The notes under the pieces are model-generated. The model did no database searches, had not been told where the DNA came from, and was given only the letters and a program-made list of their open reading frames with translations. From Phascolarctos cinereus (Eukaryota; Chordata; Mammalia; Diprotodontia; Phascolarctidae): 64,000 nt of DNA. Location of the stretch: positions 1,178,001 to 1,242,000 of the forward strand of contig NW_018344288.1 of assembly GCF_002099425.1 (NCBI RefSeq), given 5' to 3'. A program made the translations under genes and the position numbers. Shown here piece after piece: positions 10,721 through 22,172 of the stretch (the first letter of the stretch is position 1; every line of letters starts with the position of its first letter).

Positions 10721-11199
10721 ATAGAGCGGGCCCCTGGGAATTTGTATGGTCAACAAAGCACTGAGTCACATTTGTAAGAACTGAGCTTAGGCAAAGTTCT
10801 GAATCTGTTTCCACTCCACCCATTTCCAGTACTCTCCCAGTAGACTTCTGCTAAGCCCCAGAAGGCAGAACCGAGAGAATTAGGAAGAAGTTGCAAAGAA
10901 ACAAATGCAGCATTGGCTCAGGAAAAATTTTCTGACAATTAGTGCTGCCTAAAGGTGGTATGAACTGTTTCTAAGGGTAGTGGGCTCTCCCTGTTTGGAA
11001 GAAAGCAAAAAGTGAATGGACACTTCTTGAGGATTTCTTTTGTGTATGGGTATGGCGGTGAGGCCTTGTCCAACAAATAGATTCTGTGATTCTGTAACTG
11101 TGTGGTGATTTTCCATCAATTTGGCACTTGGTATGAACTTGACATATGCATGGAAGGCCTTGCTGAAGGAGAGCTATATTTTGCTCTATGAAATCAATT
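10721..11199. other. No recognised feature
   Basis: Single-copy-looking sequence. Confidence 0.4.
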
Positions 11200-11280
11200 T
11201 GTTTTTTGGCATCCCCAGTGCTTAGCACAGAACCTGGCAGATAGTTGATACTTAATAAATGCTTATTTACTCACTGAGTG
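11200..11280 (+). mobile_element. L2 3' end
   Basis: Words tggcatccccagtgcttagc, then gatacttaataaatgcttat, the terminal L2 sequence. Confidence 0.75.
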
Positions 11281-11489
11281 ATAATAAACAATGGGATTCT
11301 GTGTTCCCTGAACCATTAAGTTGTGTGATTATAAGGATATAATTTACTACTGAAGATCCTGTCTATTTGTTGTTTTCTTGGGTTCATCAAGGATGTCTAC
11401 CTTTGATGTGGACATAGACAATTCCCAGTTACTGGACCTGTGATTTCATTGGTATGGCTAACTTCTGAATGACCAATCTAATCTCCTTC

Positions 11490-11665
11490 TACCAATGTAG
11501 GTCATCACTTCTGCAATTTATAATCTTAAAGAGTAGACTACAGCACAAAGAAGTTAAATGACTTACCCAAGGTCCCACAGCCAATACATTAAAGAGGCAA
11601 GATCTAAACATGATCTTCCTGGCTTCAACACTGGCTCTTGACCTACTATACCATGCTGTCTCTGA
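11490..11665 (-). mobile_element. CORE-SINE, tail subfamily, antisense
   Basis: Antisense tail (ctaccaatgtaggtcatcac, tgcaatttataatcttaaag), core gttaaatgacttacccaagg and head ending at actataccatgctg. Confidence 0.65.
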
Positions 11666-12004
11666 AGCTAACAGAGATGAGAAAGCTGGAGCATCTGTTG
11701 GGTTGGTAGTTGCTGATATCTTCTGGGTCACCTTTCCTTTGGCTATCTTTTCCATTCTTCTGGGATCTTTGAAATATTTTGAAAATTGATCACTTGAGTG
11801 CCTCTAAAATCATTTTATCAGAAGGACACATTTCATCAGTATGTAGTTAATCAGACCCAGTCCCTTTTTCTGACTTCCTAGAGCCCTGCGCAGACCAATT
11901 CTAATCTACTTCCCAGACGTACTGCACATGACTCCCCTTCATGCACTCTTTTGTCAAGGCAGACTGACCATCTTGTTGTACCTTCCTCCTGACATTCTAT
12001 TTCT
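11666..12004. other. No recognised feature
   Basis: Nothing identifiable. It leads into an L2 3' end. Confidence 0.4.
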
Positions 12005-12325
12005 TCTCTTGGCTTTTTGGACAGATTGTTTCCTTGCCTGAAAGGGATTCCCTCCTCACCTCTGCCTCTCATAACCCTAGATTCTCTAAAAGCTCAAAGC
12101 TACGCCTCCTACATCAGGCCTTTCCTGATTCCTCCCCTTCTCCCAACTGCCAATGCTCACCTATATTTTATACATTTATACATGTATACATTGGTTCTTC
12201 CCCCCACCTTCACAGAACAGAAGCCCCTTAAAGGCAAGGGCTATTTGACTTCTGTTTTTGTCTCTCCAGCCCATAGTAGGCACCTAAAAAATGCCAGTTG
12301 ATTGATTCATTCATTTATCTTGAAT
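12005..12325 (+). mobile_element. L2 3' UTR and tail
   Basis: L2 3' region: tacatcaggcctttcctgat, then a degraded aaggcaagggctatttgact and catagtaggcacct. Confidence 0.7.
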
Positions 12326-12931
12326 GCTATTTCTACTTCCTTTTTCTTTGAGGTTTTTGAGGTGTTACAGTACAAATGAGGTAGCTGTACTGTTATCAGT
12401 GATGAGAGATCACATTTGATAGTCTATCAAATCTGTTTCATTACATAACTGTTTGTCATTCTCCTTCCATTTTTATTTGATGATGCACTTGGGATGGCAT
12501 GGCTTAGTTGGATTTCATGTCAGGCTCATTTTCTACTCTTGTTACGTTTTATTGTTTGGTCAGATTTCACTGTTCATAATCTTCCATCATCCTCTTTTGC
12601 AATGTTTTGCAAATGAACTTTTTAAAATTCTAAACCAGATTGAAACCCTTGACTGCCACACCTTTCCCATTTGACGAGGGGGTCAAGTATTTGCTGGCCA
12701 AGGCAGACTCTTTAACATCAATTGCCTCCCAATTATGCTACACATCATGAAACATCATGACCTCATCAGAATCAAAACTGCAGATGACCCCAAGAATGGG
12801 GTATGAGTAGGCTACAGCATAGTACCAATTATAATTGCTTTTCAGGAATGGTGAAATTGGTATCATCCGAGGACCTGCATAACCAACCAGAAAATGAGGC
12901 TGAAAGATCATATTATAATGGAATGGAAAGG
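12326..12931. other. No recognised feature
   Basis: Single-copy-looking. A 67-codon minus-strand frame at 12738-12941 was examined and resembles no family I know. Confidence 0.4.
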
Positions 12932-13190
12932 AAATGAGCATTTATTAAGCATCTACCCTGTGCCAGGCACTGTGCTAAGCACTTTACAAGTATTATCTCT
13001 GATAATATATTATCTTTGATCCTACCACTATAACTCTGTGAAGTAGGTGCTATTATTATCCCCATTTTACAGTTGAGGCAACTGAGGCAAAAAGGTTAAA
13101 TGACTTGTCCAGTGTCACACAGCTAGTAAGTGTCTGAAAGTGAAATCAAATTCAGGTTTTCCTGACTCCCAGCCCAGTCTTTATGTTGTA
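12932..13190 (-). mobile_element. MIR-type CORE-SINE, antisense
   Basis: Near full length: ctgtgccaggcactgtgcta, tattatccccattttacagt, gtcacacagctagtaagtgt. Confidence 0.85.
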
Positions 13191-13585
13191 CTTATATCCA
13201 TGAAACATTAAAAGACCTAGAAAGAAGACCTCAACATGAAACATTCATATTCTGGTATGATCCAGAATTCCACAAGTATGAATGGATTAGGCAATACCAT
13301 CAAAGTAAGAATACCACTTTTCTATTAAAAAAAATTATAATCATATTTTTCATTAATTTTCACGACTGCAATATGGGAATAGTCCATTATCCATTGTACA
13401 GGTGAGCAAAGTGATTTGCCTGAAGATGTTCAGACATTCACTGATATGAGCTTTCAAAAACTTTCCTATCTGCGCCTTAGTTACGTAGCCACATTCCCAC
13501 TTTGCTCTTACAAAGATAACACTAACCTGCCAATAGAGGGGCCTGCGCTTGTCTTTTCAGTGGTCCTAATGGATTTTTGGTGATG

Positions 13586-13587
<2 letters not shown>
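13191..13587. other. No recognised feature
   Basis: A vague MIR-like word at 13395-13420 is too short to call. Confidence 0.4.
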
Positions 13588-13628
<41 letters not shown>

Positions 13629-13653
13629 TTATTGTTGGTGGTGGTGGTGGTGG
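13588..13653 (+). repeat. (CA)n microsatellite plus short (TGG)n
   Basis: CA repeat at 13588-13626 and about six TGG units at 13636-13653. The nearby short open frames are made by these repeats. Confidence 0.95.
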
Positions 13654-13839
13654 TTTTACTGGCAGTATTCTAAGTGAGAAGTAGAGTGTAATAGCCAAGT
13701 AGTGTCCAGCACTGGCCAATAGACCCAAAAGAGCACTGGAGCAGTACCCAATGGCATGCAGCAGGACATCGTCCAAGGGCAATGGTAATGGCTCCCAGAC
13801 ATCTTTGACCTGACAAGCACAGAAGGCATGAAGTGTCCC

Positions 13840-14095
13840 TACTCATTGTACACCATGGTTGCATTGTTCCCTATCTTTGTGCCTCTCCTCTTCTGACCTT
13901 TGCTTGTGTCTACGCTTCCTCCTGCTACTATAAATACTTGTGAGAGAGTACATTCCCAAGTTTATGAGGAAGATGTTTTATGATTAACCTATTCTAGTAA
14001 ATATCTTTGCTTTGAGCTAACTTTGTCCTCTGGCTGGCTATTCAAGATAAGCACATCCATCAGTGGGGACTCGGGTGCCACAGTTTAGGAGGGTG
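13840..14095 (+). mobile_element. Possible LTR fragment
   Basis: A TATAAATA box (about 13930), a poly(A)-signal-like agtaaatatctttgctttga about 70 bp later, and an end reading ggggactcgggtgccaca resemble the right half of an old LTR. No partner LTR, internal region or target duplication was found. Fossil at best. Confidence 0.25.
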
Positions 14096-14824
14096 TACTT
14101 GATGGGGCCAGGCTTAATGGGTTCCAAGGTCCCTTCCAGCTCTAACGGCTTCCTAGATAAGGGAGAGCCAAGGGATGTACTTAGAAATAAAAGTGATATA
14201 AAAACTAAAGATATCAGTGAAAAACAATTTTAAGTAAAATAAAATTTGCCTTACCCATGTTAAGTCCTCCTGGACCTAAAGTGGTAGGCAAAAAGCCCCA
14301 TTAGCAATCAACTGAAGGCCACATAAAGACAAGGTCAGGGCCCCAGGTCTACTGTGATTATTGAATTCTATATACAAAACAAGCAGAAACCCATTCGTGG
14401 TATCATAATTATAACAGCCATATGTTCATTACTTGGTGCTGACAGTAGGTCCTTCAATCAACAAATTTGTTTAAGCTCTTTAAAAAATTTTTTAAAAAGG
14501 AGCATGAACCTGAGTGTGAAGCTGAGATAGTCATCTTCTGGGACAAAGGTATGACCCCTCCCAAGGTGTGGCCTAAACTAGATTAAAATGTAATTCCTAT
14601 CTGATTTTAATGTGTTGCTGTATTAATAAAAAAAAAAGAAATGTGTAAACATATGTGGCTTTCTAAGTCAACCTGTGGACTGCAGTGATCCTTATGAATT
14701 CCATATTTCTATTTGTTTTGGACATGACAGCCTGAGACCCAACCTGTAAGTGTGAGTTGGGTGGGGAGGGGAATAGCCAAAATCAGTGCTAGAAGTTTGC
14801 AGTCATTGTATATATTGACCCTCT
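14096..14824. other. No recognised feature
   Basis: A short MIR-type end (ggtcccttccagctctaa) lies at about 14127. The rest is unrecognised. Confidence 0.4.
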
Positions 14825-14900
14825 ACTTATGTTTTCTTGACTCTGCATCAGCTCAGAAAAATCTTCCCATGTTTCTCTGAATTCCTCAATATATAAAATG
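14825..14900 (-). mobile_element. L1 3' fragment, antisense
   Basis: Degraded antisense L1 junction region: tgcatcagctcagaaaaatc followed by ttcccatgtttctctgaatt. Confidence 0.45.
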
Positions 14901-14984
14901 GGTATGCACTACTAGCATTAGTTTGGGCTATTTCTCCCCTTCTCCTCAACTCACACTCAGTTTGATCTTGATACTTCCCTTTTT

Positions 14985-15765
14985 AATATCCCTTAATGAG
15001 TCTTTATTGTCTGCATGTTAAAGTCCAAACTCCTTAACCTGGCATTCAAGGACCACCTCAAGCTAGCCTCAAGTAACCTCTTCTCTTACTTCCCAATATA
15101 AACTCTTTCCAATATAGAGTCTAGTTTACTCCCTGATCCTTGAGCACCCATATCACATTGCAGATCTTGTGCATCTCCTGCTTGAGAGTGTGCCCTGAAT
15201 TCTGAGCCTCCGTAGTCTATCAGAATTCCCCATAGTTTTCAAGGTACAGTTTGTCTCACATCCTATGCAAAAGCTTCCTTGAACTGCTGTTCAGTTCTGT
15301 TTCAGTTGTGTCCAGCTCTTTGTGACCCCCGTTTTGGGATTTGGTTTTTTGTTGTTGTTGTTTTTTGTTTTGTTTTGTTTTGTTTTTGGCAAAGACACTG
15401 GAGTGGTTTGCCATTTTCTTCTCCAGCACATTTTACAGATGAGGAAACTGAGGCAAACAGTTAAGTGACTTGCCCACGGACACACAGTTAAGTGTCTGAG
15501 GCCAAATTTGAACTTGGGTCTTCCTGACTGTAGGCCTGGCACTCTATCCACTGGTGCCACCTAGCTACTTCCGTGAGCTCTACAGCCTACGTAATATAAT
15601 TGCCTTTCCAGACCTGCTGTAGCAGGTACCACTCATTTAATCCCACTCAATCCCACTTTGCTACATCACCTGTGTTGCTAACTAAATTCTTGTCATCTCC
15701 ATATATCTGTTTATAATAAATGCCTGCTAGCCTCCAAAGTATATAATTCTGTGTATTAGCTACTT
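14985..15765 (+). mobile_element. L2 3' part, split by MAR1
   Basis: L2 coding end and 3' UTR (cctggcattcaaggaccacc; later aaagcttccttgaact), continuing past the MAR1 insertion to cttgtcatctccatatatct and aataaatgcctgct. The MAR1 at 15286-15568 interrupts it. Confidence 0.65.
15286..15568 (-). mobile_element. MAR1 SINE, antisense
   Basis: Full MAR1: RTE/BovB-like tail at the left, caaagacactggagtggttt, core gaggaaactgaggcaaacag, head ccactggtgccacctagcta. Target duplication ttccttgaact (15275-15285) and ttccgtgagct (15569-15579). A TTTTG expansion lies at about 15350-15387. Confidence 0.93.
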
Positions 15766-16014
15766 CAAAAAGGGAAGTGATGGGGCTAGTTATTTTTTTC
15801 CACACATTTTGTCATTTAAGACTATACACTTAGAAAAATTAATATAAATGAAATGAAGTACACAAGATAATAATGACATAGAAGAGATTTTCTGTCTGTC
15901 ACTAATTCAGATGGTAAACACATCCACAGATGCAACAGATGTATTTGGATTAGAGTTGTCAACACTCTTTCTAATGTTGTTTTTTGATACCTTTTCCAGA
16001 GAATATTTGTATAT

Positions 16015-16016
<2 letters not shown>
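15766..16016. other. No recognised feature
   Basis: AT-rich sequence. Confidence 0.4.
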
Positions 16017-16060
<44 letters not shown>

Positions 16061-16090
16061 ACACACATGCACACACATACACACATATAC
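16017..16090 (+). repeat. (CA)n microsatellite
   Basis: About 74 bp of CA repeat with a few ATAC interruptions. Confidence 0.95.
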
Positions 16091-16486
16091 AATTGTCTTG
16101 CTTAAACAAGATACTCAGGGAATGACTCATTAGATCAATGACCCTATAGTACCCAGAGATGAGATAAGAATATATTCAACCTCCATGTAACAGAATTAAT
16201 TATGTCTCATGAAGCATCAAGGAAATGGAAGATGGGCCAAACTATCTAGTTATCTAGATAACTAATAACTAGTTACCTAGTTATTATATTGCCTCAGTTT
16301 CCTCATGTGCTTGGACTACAAGCTAATGATAATCTAAAGCACACATTTTATGAGAAAGAATATTCTCAAATTTCAAATTCACGGATTATGGAATAGGAAC
16401 AAGAAGAAGCTATCTGAAGCCACAAAAGCATAGATTTGAGTGTACTGTAATGTCGAAAGTAGAGACTGGGACTCAGCCCTTAAACA
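16091..16486. other. No recognised feature
   Basis: A ctagttatctag-rich patch lies at 16245-16285, with short inverted words of TAACTAG. No family recognised. Confidence 0.4.
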
Positions 16487-16675
16487 GTTCAGTAGCTCAG
16501 TAGGTAGATTAAGAGGCTTGGACTCAGGAAGACCTGAGTTTGAATCCTGCCTCAGACATTTACTATTTGTATAATCCTGGCCAGTCACTTAATCTGTTTC
16601 CTCATCTGTAAAGTGGGAATAATAATAAAAATGGCACCTACCAATACACGGTTGTTGCAAGGAATAGACATACAT
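16487..16675 (+). mobile_element. MIR-type CORE-SINE
   Basis: Head gacctgagtttgaatcctgc, core atttgtataatcctggccag, then cctcatctgtaaagtgggaa and a tail that runs into a dinucleotide repeat. Confidence 0.75.
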
Positions 16676-16770
16676 ACACACACGCATGCATATATATAGA
16701 CACAGATACATACATGTGTGTTTATACATATATGTATACATGTATGCATACATATATACATGTGTATAGT
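16660..16770 (+). repeat. CA/TA/CATA-rich repeat
   Basis: Imperfect alternating purine-pyrimidine tract (acatacatacacacacgcat and similar). Confidence 0.8.
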
Positions 16771-16888
16771 AACTAAAAATTGGCAAAGCTGAGCATTGAA
16801 TAATCATGATAGCATTCGTACAATGCTTTAAGGTTTGCAGAATTCTACATGTGTGTATCTGTGATATATCTATATCTATCTATGTGGT

Positions 16889-16930
16889 TGCTGTTGTTTA
16901 GCTGTTTCGGCCATGTCCAACTCATCGTTG
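16889..16930 (-). mobile_element. MAR1 tail stub
   Basis: Only the RTE-like end remains (ttgctgttgtttagctgttt, ggccatgtccaactcat). The sequence beyond is not MAR1. Confidence 0.45.
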
Positions 16931-17687
16931 CTGGGATAGTCAAGACTCATCAGTATTCTATTCTCCAAGATAGACTAGAACTTTTGAGAATGACATTTAG
17001 GGTCCATGAGGTTAATGAACCAGGGAGATGGTTAGAACCATGATCTGCTGGACTGGAATGCCTGTCCTAGAATTGGCACGAAGTGTAACAGAGGCGTTTA
17101 GGAAAGCTCTGCTGATTGTCTAGATTGAAGCAACTCCCAGCGAGCTGGGGCTAACCTGGTGCCCCCACCATGGAGACCTTGGCACCAATAAGGGATGGCT
17201 CCATCATCCTAAAACAAGTCCTTCAGGACTGCCCCAGAGAGCATGTCTCTCCCACTGAACAGGAGCCCACATATCCGGCTCCGTGAGAGTTGCCCCAAGT
17301 TCAGAAGATCAGTAGAGCTTCCCTGGTTACTACTCTCCTGTGATGCTCAAAAGGTACAACTCTCATATTTTACTATTTACCATGCCAAATACAGCCACAC
17401 TTATGTTTACCCATAACATAAAATATTGAATCTCTGTATTCATCTCTGCACAGTCATTTCATTTTTACCTATGATTATTAATTACTTTAGATTACAAATA
17501 CCTATAAAATGGGGCTCTTAGTTGGATTTACTCACTGCAACACTATGTATATCAAGGTATAGTATTTAGTAAATACTCTGAGCAATGCTAAATTCTATAA
17601 GTTTCATGATAAGTGGTAGTAAGTTGAAATTAGTTATGAGAGGGAAGAAAGTGGCAGCTTTTAATAAATTTCTTCCTATATTTAGTT
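16931..17687. other. No recognised feature; GC-richer centre
   Basis: At 17040-17330 the sequence is clearly less AT-rich than its surroundings and has several CpGs. No repeat, splice pattern or reading frame was recognised. Confidence 0.35.
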
Positions 17688-17917
17688 GGGGATAGCTAGG
17701 TGGCCCAGTGGGTCGAGTGTGGGATCCTAAGTCAGGAAGACTTATCTTCCTGTGTTCAAATCTAGCTGTATGGCAAGTCACTCCATCCTGTTTGCCTCAG
17801 TTTCCTCATCTATAAAATGAGCAGGAGAAGGAAATGGCAAACTCCAGTATCTCTGCCAAGAAAATCCCAAATGGGGTCATGAAGAGTGAGATAGAACTGA
17901 CCAACAACAAAATATTT
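17688..17917 (+). mobile_element. MAR1 SINE
   Basis: Head ggggatagctaggtggccca, a core shortened by loss of most of the gctgtgtgacc segment, then gagaaggaaatggcaaactc and the RTE-like tail ending in caacaacaaa. Confidence 0.88.
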
Positions 17918-18290
17918 AGTCGGGCTACAGTATGAATGAAGAATCTAGGTGTCTATAACTACCCTTTTGCCTTTTCCTCTCTGACATCCCCCAGTATTCC
18001 CAGAGCCCTTTGACCCTTCCTACCAGGATTCCATCTGTATGGAATCTGCCTTTGGCCAACACCCAGCCTCCCTTAAAGCAGAGTCTTTTGCCTGACCCTT
18101 GCCCTTCCTCATGCCTGTCTGACTGCCTAAGATTCCCTCACCAAAGTCTGCAGCCAGACCCACCCCCAGTTATGAGCCCTGCTGCCCTGCTCTGTCTAAT
18201 ATCTGTATCCCAGTTATCTTGGATCTTGACTATCCCAGCAACAGCTGTGTGCCATCTCTGACATCTCTCATTTCCATGCAGATGCCCTCT
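17918..18290. other. No recognised feature; C-rich
   Basis: Pyrimidine-rich single-copy-looking sequence. An 83-codon frame in it has biased composition and no family match. Confidence 0.35.
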
Positions 18291-18650
<360 letters not shown>

Positions 18651-18687
18651 GGTGTGATTCTCACTTCCCTAAGTTTCCCATCTCCTT

Positions 18688-18690
<3 letters not shown>

Positions 18691-18751
<61 letters not shown>
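18691..18751 (+). repeat. (TC)n microsatellite in a SINE tail
   Basis: About 61 bp of uninterrupted CT. It sits exactly where the A-rich tail of the antisense SINE at 18752 should be, so it is (GA)n on the SINE strand. Confidence 0.97.
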
Positions 18752-18754
<3 letters not shown>

Positions 18755-18888
18755 GAGGCAATTGGGGTTAAGTGACTTGCCCAGGGTCACACAGCTAGTT
18801 AAGTGTCAAGTGTCTGAGGCCAGATTTGAACTCGAATCCTCCTGACTCCAGGCCTAGTTCTATGTCCACTGCACCATACAGCTGCCCC
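18752..18888 (-). mobile_element. WSINE-type SINE, antisense
   Basis: gttaagtgacttgcccaggg, tttgaactcgaatcctcctg. Target duplication ttcccatctcctt (18675-18687) and ttcctatctccat (18889-18901) encloses SINE plus (TC)n, so the dinucleotide array belongs to the insertion. Confidence 0.92.
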
Positions 18889-18901
18889 TTCCTATCTCCA
18901 T

Positions 18902-19020
18902 CTTAAAGAAAGTTTCCTTTAAAAACCATGCTGAATTCAGAGAAGTATAAAAAGACTTAGTTGAACGAATGCAGAAAGAAGTAACCAGAACAAAAAAACA
19001 CAAAATACACAATGAGTTTA
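18902..19020 (+). mobile_element. Possible L1-like 3' UTR fragment
   Basis: gcagaaagaagtaaccagaa resembles the agtgaagtgagcagaaccag segment of L1 3' ends. Weak. Confidence 0.3.
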
Positions 19021-19254
19021 TTGTTGTTGTTCTGTCATGTCCAACTCTGTGAACCCATTTGGGATTTTCTTAGCAAAGATACTGAAGTGGTTTGCCATTT
19101 CCTTCTCCTGTGGATTAAGGCAAACAGAGGTTAAGTGACTTGCCCAGGGTCATACAGCCCAAGGTCATACAGCTAGTCAGAGGCTGGATTTGAATTTAGG
19201 TCTTCCTAACTCCAGATCCAGTTTTCTATCTACTAAGCCACCTAGCTGCCTCCA
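19021..19254 (-). mobile_element. MAR1 SINE, antisense
   Basis: Tail ttgttgttgttctgtcatgt, tttgccatttccttctcctg, and a core with a small internal duplication (ggtcatacagc twice, about 16 bp apart). Confidence 0.92.
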
Positions 19255-19339
19255 ATAATATAACAGTAATTTTATAATTAATAATAATATAACATATAAC
19301 AATGTATTATATATTACATGTGTAATATATAATAGATCA
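19255..19339. repeat. AT-rich low complexity
   Basis: ATAATA/ATATAT-rich tract. Confidence 0.7.
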
Positions 19340-19535
19340 CCATAGTTTCCAATGTATCCCTCCATTTCCCCCTCCTATAGAGCCATCCCATATGACAATT
19401 AATATTTTTTTAGAAATGAAGAGAAGAAAAAAAATCAGTATACCTGATCAATAAATTGAAAAGTTCAAAAACATGTGCAAAGTTTAACACTTGTGGACCT
19501 CCCACCTCCATGAAGGGGTAGGCAATATTCACCTT
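19340..19535 (-). mobile_element. L1/HAL1-like 3' UTR, antisense
   Basis: agagccatcccatatgacaa and gtggacctcccacctccatg are complements of an L1-like 3' UTR whose plus-strand form is seen at 27540-27690. Confidence 0.45.
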
Positions 19536-19810
19536 TTTTAAAAATTTTGTTTGTTTTATTCTGAATGTATGAAATAAAACAAATATTCACTTTTCATTGT
19601 TTTGTGGTTATTGCTTTTTCTACTTACACAATATACTAATACTAATTGTCACATGGGATGGCTCTTTTAGAAGGAGAAAGGGAGGGCTACATGGGATATA
19701 CTACAGTGATGGTATATATCACATATATTATATATAACATAAATATACATATGTTATGTTATTAATTATAAAATTATTATATATAACATATATACATATA
19801 CACACAGCAT
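19536..19810. repeat. AT-rich, TATA-type low complexity
   Basis: Mostly unrecognised. At 19705-19810 there are imperfect (TATA)n and CATATA repeats. Confidence 0.5.
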
Positions 19811-19915
19811 GTTGCCAACCTTAAAGCATTGTACAAATGCTAACTATCATTATTATTCAGTTCTCAACTCTGCCACTTATTAGTTGCATGACCTTGGGCA
19901 AATCCCTTAAGTCCT
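19811..19915 (+). mobile_element. Two CORE-SINE fragments
   Basis: A MIR tail end (accttaaagcattgtacaaa) is followed at once by a separate core (tagttgcatgaccttgggca). Confidence 0.5.
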
Positions 19916-20559
19916 ATAAACTGGATATTTTTCAGCAGGTCATATTGAGGAGGTCATGGGCTATATTTAGGAAAGCAAATTTTAATTATAAAACACCACA
20001 TAATTGTGACCATAAATTATTACAGATGCCTTATTTTCATCTATTTTGGATCACCATCATACTATTACAAGGTGGTGAGAGCAGGGATTACCTGTCCTCT
20101 GTCACTACCATAATGACTCCATCTACATGTGTACACACGCATGGCTGGATACTATTCTAAAAACACACAAAAGAGACCATAAATGCTCTCCAAAGGATGA
20201 AATAATAAACCTTTGGTTCACTTGTGTATTCCATTACTTTTTCCTCTTTCTCTTGATTTCATGGGTTCTGATGATATTTCCAGTGCTAAGCCCTAACACA
20301 TGACTTGAATTGGGAAGACAGTGAGGATTAGAGGTGAAGAATAGGGAATAAAGTGAGCTATCACCCCACTACTCTTTTTGTGGTCCCTGAGCATTCTAGG
20401 CTGCCATTTTAACCCATTCCCACTTCCTTTGTTTCCTCTTCCCCCAGTTGGCCCTGAATTGGGTGCCCAGGATTGACTCCAGAGGCAGAGGTGAAAAGAA
20501 AAAGAGACAGAAAGAAGCCATGATGATAACAAGCAATAATATTTCCACTAGGTTTATTT
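19916..20559. other. No recognised feature
   Basis: Single-copy-looking. Frames at 19837-20160 and 20293-20587 resemble nothing. Confidence 0.4.
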
Positions 20560-20770
20560 CAAGTGGATGAGGAGGCTGTCTGAGCAATCACTGATTACAT
20601 ACATGAAGAGTTAACATTGTCACCAAATAAAATTTAACCACAGTTAATCTGACACATTTAATAGCAAGAATAATTGTTATTGCATGGCATACTAATTATG
20701 CATACAAGGCAAGCAATTCCCACAAATGACTGTATTTAGAATAACCTTTACAGAAATGAAGTAAGAATTT
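20560..20770. other. Repeat-free AT-rich island
   Basis: No repeat signal. It holds clustered homeobox and octamer-like words (cactaattatgcat-like at about 20688 and several TAAT cores). Possibly a conserved non-coding element; composition argument only. Confidence 0.3.
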
Positions 20771-21239
20771 CTGGGGTAAGTTTGCAAAGAGGTTGGGAAG
20801 AGGAATTTGGGTGGAGTTCAAAGCTGCTTTTAGACTCATCAGGAAACCCGAGTGTAAAAACACAGACGAATGGAACTCCTCATCTCTTTAGAGAAGCTGC
20901 AGGGTAATGTCCAGTTCTATTGAGTTCTCCATCCCTGAGCTGGCTTGGGAATGTCTGGAATACACAAAAGGTGCTTTTTATCCTCCTCCTCCATCTAAAG
21001 GTCAGCAGTATCCCTTTCCAAAAATCCCTCTCCTATTTACTTCATGTTTCTTCTTCCTGACACATCCCATGATGTGGGTACTCCCCCCAGTAGTTCATGT
21101 TGCAATGCATCCATACCTTCTCAACCTTTAGAATTTTTTTCCAAAGATCCTTAACAAAGGAGTTTCCCAATATGCCACGTCTTTCTCTCCATCTTTTTAC
21201 ATTTCATGGGGAATAGCTCAGGGTGTCAATCTTTTAAAT
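20771..21239. other. No recognised feature
   Basis: Unrecognised up to the start of an antisense L2. Confidence 0.4.
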
Positions 21240-21477
21240 TCTTTATAACCTAATTGGAGGGGGGGAGGCAACATGCCAGCAAATATATACAAAGCAAGCT
21301 ATATACACAACACATAGGGAATAATTAACAGAGGAAAGGCACTAGAATTAAGAGGCTTAAGGAAAGCTTCCTTTAGAAGGTAGGATTTCAGCTGGAACTT
21401 AAAAGAGTCCAGGGAGGTCAGTAGTTAGAGCAGAAGAGAGAGCATTTCAGGCATGGCGGACAGTTAGAGAAAATGCT
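21240..21477 (-). mobile_element. L2 3' part, antisense (left piece)
   Basis: aagcttcctttagaaggtag, tttcagctggaacttaaaag and gagagcatttcaggcatggc are antisense L2 3' region. It stops at gaaaatgct, where an L1 has inserted, and resumes at 22173. Confidence 0.75.
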
Positions 21478-21895
21478 AGTGATATATGAATGTAATGGAA
21501 TACTGTTGTGCTATAAGAAATGATGAACAGGCTGACTCCAGAAAAACCTGGAAAGACTTGTATGGTCTGATGCTGAGTGAAGTGAGCAGAGCCAAGAGAA
21601 CGTTGTACACAATAACAGCCACGTTATGCGATGACTAATACTGATAAACTTAACCCTTCCTAGCAATACAAGTATCTAAGACATCTCCAAAGGCTTCATG
21701 ATGGAAAATGCTATCCACATCCAAAGAAAGAACTATGGAATCTGAATGCAGATCAAAGCATACTATTTGCTATTTTTTTTCTCTTCTGTTGAGTTTTGTT
21801 TCCTCTTTCTTGTGGTTCCTCCTATTGGTTCTAATTTTTACTCACAACATCACTAATCTGAAAATACGTTTAATAAAAAAAAATTTTAAGGAAGT
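21478..21895 (+). mobile_element. L1 3' end, 5'-truncated
   Basis: Starts at gatatatgaatgtaatggaa (ORF2/3' UTR junction), runs through tgatggaaaatgctatccac and acaacatcactaatctgaaa, and ends early at gtttaataaaaaaaaa. It lacks the last ~130 bp of the family 3' UTR, as if polyadenylated early. The insertion does not end here; see 21896-22172. Confidence 0.88.
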
Positions 21896-22172
21896 AGATT
21901 GAAGTCACTTTTTAAAGAGCCCACTATGGTCCAATATGATAGACTAAGACTGTAGCTGTCCTCATCCAGAAACTATGCTGGCTCCTTTATGAGCCAGGAA
22001 CCTGGCTCATGAATTGTAGGAACCAGAAAACATACATTGAGGTAGATTCTTCTGAATGTTAAACTTCCTTCTATTTCAAGTAATCTCACCTTTTCTCTAA
22101 ACACCCCTCTCTCAAATATCACCTTTCATTATTTAATACTTTCAAATTAAATTATAATATGAAGAAAAAAAG
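21896..22172 (+). other. Probable L1 3' transduction
   Basis: About 275 bp of non-L1, non-L2 sequence follows the L1. It ends with ATTAAA and then an A-rich run (gaagaaaaaaag). The duplication gaaaatgct flanks L1 plus this segment (21469-21477 and 22173-22181), and the L2 target reads continuously once both are removed. It contains a 9-bp-arm inverted repeat, tgagccaggaacctggctca (21990-22009). Confidence 0.7.

Noticed and set aside
13522-13782. Val/Cys-rich frames across CA and CT arrays (also at 15822-16130, 18386-18845, 47980-48272)
   Set aside because: Translations of microsatellites, not genes.
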